A stretch of DNA of 64,000 nucleotides, taken from contig OY997589.1 in the NCBI GenBank assembly GCA_963921825.1, forward strand, positions 46,448,638 to 46,512,637, in the 5' to 3' direction. The position numbers and the translations under genes were made by a program. The notes under the pieces are model-generated. The model was not told where the DNA came from, did no database searches, and was given only the letters and a program-made list of their open reading frames with translations. Below, one piece after another: positions 56,163 to 64,000 of the stretch. The stretch's first letter is position 1, and the number at the start of each line of letters is the position of its first letter. The DNA is from Erodium maritimum. Lineage: Eukaryota; Streptophyta; Magnoliopsida; Geraniales; Geraniaceae.

Positions 56163-58596
56163 TTTAAAATCAAAGACGGATTTAATTAAAGCAAGGGAGT
56201 TCAACGACGGTTTTAAGTTAAAAAAGGGTATTAACTGGGTTTAGATCAAATCTGGGTTCGGTGTGCGGGTGCTCGAACCCGATCCGTTGTAACCCTACTG
56301 TTGGCCCGCTCGATTGTAGAAGACAACTGTCGAATTTAAAATGGACAAATCGTAGCCGTTAACTTAACGGCGGAACCGTTATTAATTTGGGCTTTGAGTT
56401 ATTTAATTTCGACCTGTTTGTACTAGCTTAAAAGTGAGTTAAATCTGTGTTCTTTTAGATCGTGCTGCGGACCGGGGCAAAGGGAGGCTCGGCGAGTGAC
56501 TGCGATTCATCTCGGGTTTAGTGGAGCGCTTTTGGAGTTGCTTACGAGGTAGGGAAAAGTAGCCGGATCTCGGCCCTGACTAGGGAAAGTTAACTGTAGA
56601 ATTGCTTGTGACACCGGGGTGTCTGTTGGGTCTCGAGGTAGGGTTGGAGATGAACCAACTCGCAGCGGAAAATCAATGAAAACCAAGAGACGATTAAAAC
56701 CATGAAACAACTAACAAAGAATGGATTCACAAGAGAAAAATTCAGCACTATCTCTTACCAAAACAAGAACACCGGTTAACGAATGATTGGCTTGAGTCTC
56801 CAAGATGCCTACGTATCCACATGGGAATCAAAGCCACGTAGTTCTTCTCTTTGAGGACTCAAGAACACAAAAATGGAGGTGGAAACTAGCCAAACCCGAA
56901 ATAGCCATGGAAGAGGGAGAGAAAATGTGTTTCCTATTCTTGTCTTGTGTTTGTTATGTTGAAAAAAAAATGACTTAAACATAACAAAACCCATACTTGT
57001 CCAACTAAAGGCATGGGACAAGTAAGGTGTAAATAGGACAAAGTATGGCAAGACAAGATTGAGTTAGGTGGTGAATCACCAACACCTTAATCCTTGTCTT
57101 TCTTACTTAGTACTAATTAATCAAGACTTGATTAATTAGTTCCATGGGCCTTGGTTGCATGGGCCTTTCATGGGCCTCTTGGAACATGGCCCGTGGCCAT
57201 TTCCAACGAGGTCCCGTGATTCGCTCATCGCCTCCAAGCCTTCCATACCAGAAATGTCCAACATTATCCGACGCGATCAATCCCAAGACTCCAAGCCTTG
57301 TCTCGATCCGTAAAGTCCTATTCACTTACGGGCACATGACCCAAAACCCAGTTTTGGTCATGTCCCGAGACAACTCCCTTTTGGTCATTCTCCATAAATG
57401 TGTCAATGAGTTTCATCCTCCGGTGTGACCCTTAGGTTTATGCATGTCAATAGAGCAACGTAAAATCCCATTTTACTTGATCCTATTTAAGTGGCAACTA
57501 ACGAGACTTTAGTATTGCCTGACACTGCATAGCGAATCGACCCTGTCGATTCTAACCTTTCCGTCGTCCCTGTCATTATCCTTTTATCTCCGATATCCTG
57601 ATTGAGATAAGGCATAGAGCCGTCATCCTTATTATTCTCAATCACCGTTCCTTGATATGTGAGATGACTGAAGATATGATACCCAGTATCATGTGCATGG
57701 CCATGCTATTCTTTTAGTCACTCTCGATCAAGCGGCCGAGAACCGATATCTTTCCCATACCTCAGTATGAGGGATAAATCCCTTAGCCGCCTTTCGTGTC
57801 ACTCATGTAGCCCGTCCCCAAGCCAATCCTAGCCGCTATGGAAGCCCTGTTACGGACAACGTTAGGCTCAGGTCAAACTCAGTTGTTGACTACATAGCGA
57901 TCACAAAGACTCCTTGGTCTAAGGATACATGACAAGCTACAACACCGAATATGTTCATGACTTAATCTATGGCACATATTCAGGGCGGGTCGTCCAATAT
58001 CATGTCCCACATGATATCTATGATCAGACTCCGGAATCCCATTCCAATGACTAACAGAACGTAAGCCATAAAGAGCCATCTTTCATACTAGTCACTTCTA
58101 GTGAAGCTTTGTTGACTAGGGACCCATCGAGTGTGATCTATCTCGATCTATGGTTCTATTCGCATGGTGGTCATAGATCAGAGCATGGTGGTTAACTGAT
58201 TTACTGGAGGCATATGACCATGCCCGGAGGTTGTTGTGCGTTTTATTGTTGATTGATTTTGGGTGGCCTTGAGAGCCCGTGTTATTTTTCGTTGAGTTGG
58301 GTGGCCTTGAGAGCCCGTGTTAATTATTGCTGAGTCTTGGGTGGCCATGAGAGCCCGTGTTGTCGTTTTGGTGTTTTGGGTGGCCGTGAGTGCCCGTGGG
58401 GTTGTGAACCCGTACTTTATCGTTGGTGTCTTGGGTGGCCATGAGGGCCCGTAGGGTCGTTGAACCTGTGTTTGGTTGTCGGTGTTTTGTTGGCCTTGAG
58501 TGCCTGTGCAGTTGTCACCGGTGTCGTTATTGTCTGTTTGAACTTGTTTGTGATTGTGATTGGTTACTGGTTACTGGTGGAGGTTGTGTGGTGTAG
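56163..58596 (+). mobile_element. truncated B-type LTR (B-3), hosting D-2
   Basis: From about 56440 it matches the B LTR: ATCGTGCTGCGGACCGGGGC, CGGCCCTGACTAGGGAAAGT, then after D-2 ATATGACCATGCCCGGAGG and the GGGTGGCCATGAG repeat. The B-type LTR start is missing, because satellite abuts at 56162. It is probably the remnant 5' LTR of the gag-pol at 59290-63360; A-3 and a deletion separate them. Confidence 0.7.
56624..58182. mobile_element. D-2, 3'-truncated D-type LTR
   Basis: It starts TGTTGGGTCTCGAGG and follows D-1 closely until ATAGATCAGA. The last ~118 bp of D-1 are missing. GCATGGTGG occurs just before and at the breakpoint (58161 and 58183), suggesting a deletion at short repeats. No TSD is left. 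Confidence 0.75.
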
Positions 58597-59239
58597 TGAT
58601 ACAGGAACGTGGTGGTGGATGGAGAACCTTAGCTGGTCGTACAACACTTTCTAAGGTTCCAATGGATGAAGATGGAGTCGATGATGGAGATTGCTTCAAA
58701 TGGTCGTACAACACTTTTTGAAGAATCGAAGTAACTAGGAGGATAGATGGTGGATTGAATGACGCCACACAGATTATGGAGAGTCTGTGATAAGTCGAAC
58801 AAACAACTTCAAGGCTTCGCACACAAGAAGGTTGAATGTGATAGATTCTTCCCAGAAGAAAACTCGAATTTTTATTTCATAAAACTTGGATAACTTGTCT
58901 ATTACAATCTGAATATGGACCTTTATATAGGAAAGTAACAAGATTCGAATTTAATAGCTTTGGACAACTAAATGACTCTTGGTTTATCAAAATGTTGGAA
59001 ATCTGCAAATCAGCACAAATAGCTCATTAATGGTCTTGAATTCATCTCCGTTGCATTGAATAAGTGGCTGATTTGTCTTTGGAAATATGGAACAAGTTGC
59101 CTTCATTAATTCCTTGGAAAGTGCCAAAATGCCTTCATTTAATTCCTTGGAATGAGCCAAATCAGATTTGTTGGAATCTTGAACTGATTTTGAATGCCTT
59201 CTTGATTTCCATTGAGAGCTAGTTTCGATGCCCACATCA
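58597..59239 (-). mobile_element. solo LTR A-3 (0.64 kb), minus strand
   Basis: It reads TGATACAGGAACG to CACATCA on the plus strand, with perfect TSDs TGTAG (58592-58596 and 59240-59244). On the minus strand it starts TGATGTGGGCATCGAAAC, related to but diverged from A-1 and A-2. It keeps both twin hairpins (58624-58659 and 58689-58727) but has no long LTR frame. Confidence 0.85.
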
Positions 59240-59289
59240 TGTAGCTAGCCTCCCGACTGGGATCGGGAGAAGCGCAGGGGTTGTGGGCT

Positions 59290-60121
59290 AGCCTTGGGTG
59301 TCGAGGATGGCCTTCGGAGAGTGTCCTTCGCGGCCCATCAGCTGAGAGACAGCGCCTACCACTGGTGGGGGCGGGTGAAGGACACAGTCGGATACGACTA
59401 CAGCGTATTCCAGGAGGTATTCATGGCACAGTACTTTCCCGAGTCGGCTCGGCTGGAGCGACATCGGCAGTTCTTAGACCTGGAGCAGGGAGAGATGACA
59501 GTGGCACAGTACGAGGCCAGGTTCACAGCCTTGGCCAGATTCGCGCCTGAGATGGTGACGAGCGAGACGAACTGTTGCCTGCGGTTCCAGGACGGACTGA
59601 GGCTGGGCATCCGGAACCAGGTTCTCGCCTTGAGGATACGGAAGTATACCGACCTCGTGGACACTACGGCTACAGTGGAGCAGGGCGCCCGGGATGCAGC
59701 CAGGGGCCGTGAGGTCCGACCTCGGCCGATCAGTTGGGCAGGGCCGTCAGACTCACGAGACTCGCGGAGGCAGAGGACCGCGGGATCCTTCCGACCACCG
59801 CCTCATCAAAGTGGATCGAGACAGCGGGGGTCAGTGGCAGCAGTTGGGCCAGTCGCATCAGAGAGGGCGCTGACGTGCTTTACCTGCGGGCAGCAAGGCC
59901 ACTTCCGTCGCGAGTGCCCGATGGAAGGAGGACCTACGGCGCGGCCAGCGACCAGCCGGACCAGCCAGGGCACGGAGTCGAGAGCCAACGAGATCAGCTG
60001 TTTTCGATGCGGCCAGGTTGGGCACACCATTGCATGGTGCCGTGAGCCGTCGAGGGCAACATCAGCGCAGCGACCGCACCAGTCGCGGACCGTACAGTCG
60101 CCCCGGGGACGTCCTCGTTAG
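59290..60121 (+). pseudogene. Tekay/Del-like gag, 5'-truncated
   Basis: HQLRDSAYHWWGRVKDTVGY, VFMAQYFPESARLERHRQFL, LEQGEMTVAQYEARFTALAR, then GARDAARGREVRPRP. There are two CCHC knuckles: CFTCGQQGHFRREC and CFRCGQVGHTIAWC (last Cys present). A TAG ends the frame at 60119-60121, and the protease continues in the same frame. The start is lost where the A-3 flank joins. Confidence 0.87.
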
Positions 60122-63100
60122 GGTCAGCAGTCCAGACCGTCACAGCCTTCTACGAGCGCACTGATTCCGAGACAGCAGCAGAGTCACGGGTATTCAGCTG
60201 CCAGTACGCCGGGTCAGAGGCACCAGGCCTCGCAGGGGAGAGTGTATGCAGTCACCGACTCCAGAGCCCCAGGACCTAGCACGTACCGCGAGACCATCCA
60301 GGGTACGTGTTTATTGTATCATTTATGGGCTTTGTTCTTGTTTGATACCGGGGCGTCGCACTCTTTTATTTCGTCGGGTTGTGCCGAGAGGTTGGGGTTG
60401 AGCTTAGAGCCGTTGAGCCCACCCCTATGCCTGGACACCCCAGTTGGGGGTGGTGCATCGTTGACTAGAGTATGTCGTGCCTGCGAGATTAGAGTCGCAG
60501 ACTGTCCTTGCCCTGGGGATCTTCTCGTGTTGGGGATGACTACCTTTGATGTGATCTTGGGTATGAATTGGTTGTCGAGGTACCGAGCCAACATCGATTG
60601 CTACAGACGACGAGTGACAGTGACAGTGGGCGGTACGAAGGTGACGTGCGTGCTGGGAAGTAAGAGTGGGGTCCTCCTGTCGGCGTTGTCCGCAGAGGAG
60701 GAAGTACCGGCTGTGCAGAGCCGAGAGTTACCGAGAGTGGTATGCGAGTTCCCCGAGGTCTTTCTTGAGGAGTTGAGCGGGCTGCCACCGATTCGTGAGG
60801 TGGAGTTCGGGATTGACCTAGTGCCGGGAACGGCGGCGATATCGATGGCGCCTTACAGGTTTGCGCCGGCCGAGTTGACTGAGCTGAAGCGTCAGCTGGA
60901 GAGCTTCAGCAGAAGGGGTTTATCCGTCTGAGTGCATCGCCGTGGGGAGCACCAGCACTCTTCGTGAAGAAGAAGAGTGGAGAGCTACGGATGTGTATAG
61001 ATTACCGGAAGCTGAACCGAGTTACGATGAAGAACCGGTACCCGATACCGAGGATCGACGACTTGTTCGACCAGTTGAGAGGGGCGACTCACTTCTCGAA
61101 GATCGATCTGCGATCCGGTTATTATCAGTTGCGAGTCCGTGAGGGGGACGTCGCAAAGACTGCATTCCGGACACGCTATGGGCACTACGAGTTCCTGGTG
61201 ATGCCTTTCGGACTGACGAACGCGCCAACAGCGTTCATGGACCTGATGAACAGCACCTTCCGGCCGTACCTAGATCAGTTTGTGGTGGTATTCGTGGACG
61301 ACATCCTGATATATTCGCAGAACGAGGCGGTGCATAAGGCACACATCTGAGGGATGTTCTGACACTACTGCGCAAGCATCAGCTATATGCCAACCGAGAG
61401 AAGTGCGAGTTCTGGCTCTCTGAGGTGAGGTTCCTCGGCCACATCGTATCCCTTGATGGCATCCTGGTCGATCCGTCGAAGATCAACGCGGTCTCGAAGT
61501 GGGCACGTCCCACGAGTGTTTTCGAGATCCGCAGCTTTTTGGGATTGGCAGGCTACTATAGGCGATTTGTCCAGGATTTTGCACGACTAACCGCACCGAT
61601 GACTATGTTGACGCGCAAGGGTGTTGGGTTCGTGTGGACAGATGACTGTGAGCGTGCGTTCGCGGAGTTGAAGACTCGACTGACTACAGCTCCAGTGTTA
61701 GTGGTGCCCGAGCGAGGGATTGGTTATGATGTTTACTGTGATGCGTCCGGAGAGGGACTGGGTTGCGTGCTGATGCAGTCGGGCAGAGTTGTGGCTTATG
61801 GCTCCAGGCAGTTGAAGATACACGAGCGCAACTATCCTACCCACGACTTGGAGCTAGCAGCAGTCGTGTTTGCGCTGAAGAGCTGGCGATATTATCTGTA
61901 CGGCGAGGGGTTTCAGGTGTTCTCGGATCACAAGAGTCTCAAGTACATATTTTCCCAGCGAGACCTGAACATGCGTCAGCGACGGTGGATGGAACTACTC
62001 GAGGAGTACGACTTCGAGCTACACTACCACCCAGGCAAGGCGAACGTTGTCCCCGACGCCTTGAGTAAGAAGTCGGCTCCGAGCCTCGCCAGCATATCTG
62101 TCCGAGAGTGGGGCATGATGGGGGAGCTGAGCACGTTCGGGCTTGAGCTAGAGGAGGTTACTGGCGGTGTTTCCATGTGCTCACTAGTGGCTCAGCCCTC
62201 ACTGCTTGCCCAAGTGCTGGAGGCGCAGACGGAGGACGTCGAAGCATCAGAGATCCGCGAGAGAGTCGTCAGGGGTGACGAGGTGGTGGGCTGGCAGGAC
62301 AGTACTGATTGGGGACTACGGTACCGCGGGGGGCTGTTCGTACCGGTTAACTGTAGAGACGCCGTGTTACGAGAGGCACACCATTCGCGTCTCACAGTGC
62401 ATCCGGGGGGCACCAAGATGTACCGTGACCTCAGACAGCACTACTGGTGGCGCGGCATGAGGAGGGCAGTCGCAGAGTTTGTGTCGAGATGCCTTGTCTG
62501 TCAGCAGGTGAAGGCCGAGCATCAACGTCCCGCAGGGTTGTTACGGCCACTACCGATTGCTCAGTGGAAGTGGGAACACGTTACGACGGACTTCGTGTGT
62601 GGACTACCGAGATCGCCGAAGGGGAACGACGCAGTGTGGGTGGTAGTCGACCGGTTGACCAAGTCGGCCCACTTCCTGGCTATGAGGATGACCGACCCAG
62701 TGGACAAGTTGAGCAGTTTGTATGTTCAGAAGATAGTGCGTCTCCACGGGGTCCCGGTGTCGATAGTGTCTGACAGGGATCCCCGCTTCACGTCCAGATT
62801 TTGGCCGAGTCTGCAGAAGGCATTGGGGACCGAGGTGCTACTCAGTACAGCACTTCATCCTCAGACAGACGGTCAGTCGGAGCGTACCATTCAGATCTTA
62901 GAGGACATGCTGCGAGCATGTGTGCTGGATTTCAGGGGATCTTGGGAGACCCACCTGCCATTGGCCGAGTTCGCCTACAACAACAGCTTCCAGGCCAGTA
63001 TCGGGATGGCACCATTCGAAGCGTTGTATGGGAGGCCGTGTCGGTCACCAGTATGTTGGGCAGAGGTGGGGGACAAGAGTCTGTTGGGGCCAGATCTTGT

Positions 63101-63360
63101 CAGAGAGACAACGGAGAAAGTCGCACTGATCCGCGATCGGTTGAGGACAGCGCAGAGCCGACAGAAGAGTTATGCCGACAGGCGACGTCGACCCCTTGAG
63201 TTTGTAGTCGGGGATCACGTGTTCCTGAAGGTGAGGCCGAGGAAAGGGCTAGTGCGGTTCAGGCGCAGCGGGGGCAAGTTGGCTCCGAGGTACATTGGCC
63301 CGTTCCAGATTTTGGGCAGAGTGGGAACAATGGCTTATCGTCTGGCGTTGCCACCGCAAA
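60122..63360 (+). pseudogene. Tekay/Del-like protease, RT, RNase H, integrase
   Basis: Protease LFDTGASHSFISSGCAERLG and VILGMNWLSRYRAN. A one-base frameshift at about 60903, then the RT with [34 protein letters not shown] and [12 protein letters not shown] second frameshift at about 61348. A 649-aa frame (61425-63374) then covers RNase H ([53 protein letters not shown]) and the integrase ([93 protein letters not shown]). The chromodomain and 3' LTR are cut off by satellite. Apart from these breaks it is well preserved, with all integrase DDE residues visible. Confidence 0.9.
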
Positions 63361-64000
63361 GAGATGCCTATTAAAGTACTCCCACAAACCTTGGGAACTC
63401 AAATCAGAGACCGTTTCTGACTGAAACAATATAGTCTTTCATCTTGACATACTGTAATATGTAAGAAACCAGGAGTAACAAAATGTTCTTTTTGTTCCTC
63501 AAGGGACTCCTATGGGCCTCTAGTTGTGTATAGGCATTGATATTCCTATTAAAGTACCCCACCAATTGTGGAAAAACTCAATTCGAGACCATTTGGGCTT
63601 AAAACAAAATAGCCTCTCATCTAGACATACACCATAATGTTTAAGAAATCAATAGGAGTAACAAATTGTTCTTTTTGTCAATTGAAGGACTCATATGGGC
63701 TTCTAGTTGTGTATACAAATAGATATTCCTATTAAAGCACCCCAACTACTGTGGGAACCCAATCCGAGACAATTTGGACTCCAAACAAGTTTTCCTCTCA
63801 TCTAGACATACTATAGTATTTAAGAAATAAATAGGAGTAACAAATTGTTTTTTTTGTCCCTCAAAGGACTCATATGGGCCTCTAGTTGTTTATACACATA
63901 ATTAAAGTACTCCCACAAACCTTGGGAACCCAAATCAGAGACCGTTTGTGACTGAAACAATATAGTCTTTCATCTAGACATACTGTAATATGTAAGAAAC
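63361..64000. repeat. satellite, second block, continues past the window
   Basis: It begins AGATGCCTATTAAAGTACTC in a monomer of the first type and keeps the three-monomer order (points at about 63369, 63547, 63730). A ~12-bp loss is seen near 63900. It follows directly on the integrase C-terminus. Confidence 0.88.

Noticed and set aside
58597..59239. The missing 5' LTR of A-2
   Set aside because: It has its own perfect TSD (TGTAG) and is diverged and shorter, so it is an independent solo LTR.

Overview
This is plant nuclear DNA, almost certainly from a flowering plant. It has spliced host genes, long LTR retrotransposons with initiator-Met tRNA primer sites, plant L1-type LINEs, a PIF/Harbinger transposase and a ~180-bp satellite. 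One intact host gene is visible: a five-exon Alba-family nucleic-acid-binding protein (minus strand, 8114 to 6893). Nearly everything else is transposon, mostly broken and nested. I name the LTR families A to D for this window only.

Layout. 1-720: 5' end of a PIF/Harbinger-type transposase gene running off the left edge. 1200-5935: a decayed LINE split by a 2.7-kb solo LTR (C-1). 6025-6590: a MITE-like inverted repeat and a local duplication. 6679-8114: the Alba gene. 8480-8890: a possible relative of the Harbinger 5' region. 9433-10550: LTR, primer site and gag of a small Copia element, running directly into a second LINE (about 10560-21233). That LINE is split by a complete 6.2-kb Ty3/gypsy element (A-1, 11961-18201). 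21234-27427: 3' LTR and 3' non-coding region of an Athila-like element on the minus strand, carrying a short LINE (22125-23489) and a solo LTR (D-1, 24287-25950). 27428-30447: C-3 LTR plus the end of its interior. 30448-51867: a second A element (A-2, minus strand) split by solo LTR B-2 (31973-38073, itself holding solo LTR C-2 at 34071-37020) and by a two-LTR element B-1 (39497-49638). 51868-56162: satellite built from 540-bp higher-order units of three monomers. 56163-63360: LTR and gag-pol of a Tekay/Del-like element, holding a D-type LTR and an A-type solo LTR (A-3). 63360-64000: satellite again.

How the parts relate. The order of insertion can be read from target-site duplications (TSDs). 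C-3 hosts A-2, A-2 hosts B-1 and B-2, and B-2 hosts C-2, so the C family was active both before and after the A and B insertions. The A family has a pol frame that runs through the polypurine tract into its 3' LTR, with a C-terminus like the CR motif of centromeric (CRM) retrotransposons. Together with the higher-order satellite this suggests pericentromeric DNA, which is an inference.

The most unusual signal is a short GNRA-like hairpin placed 20-27 nt before a good 3' splice acceptor in every B and C LTR that reaches this point. It is paired with a likely upstream donor of the form CG/GTRAG (GTATAC in B-1) inside the same LTR. This predicts an intron of about 2 kb or more inside the LTR that contains the variable minisatellites.
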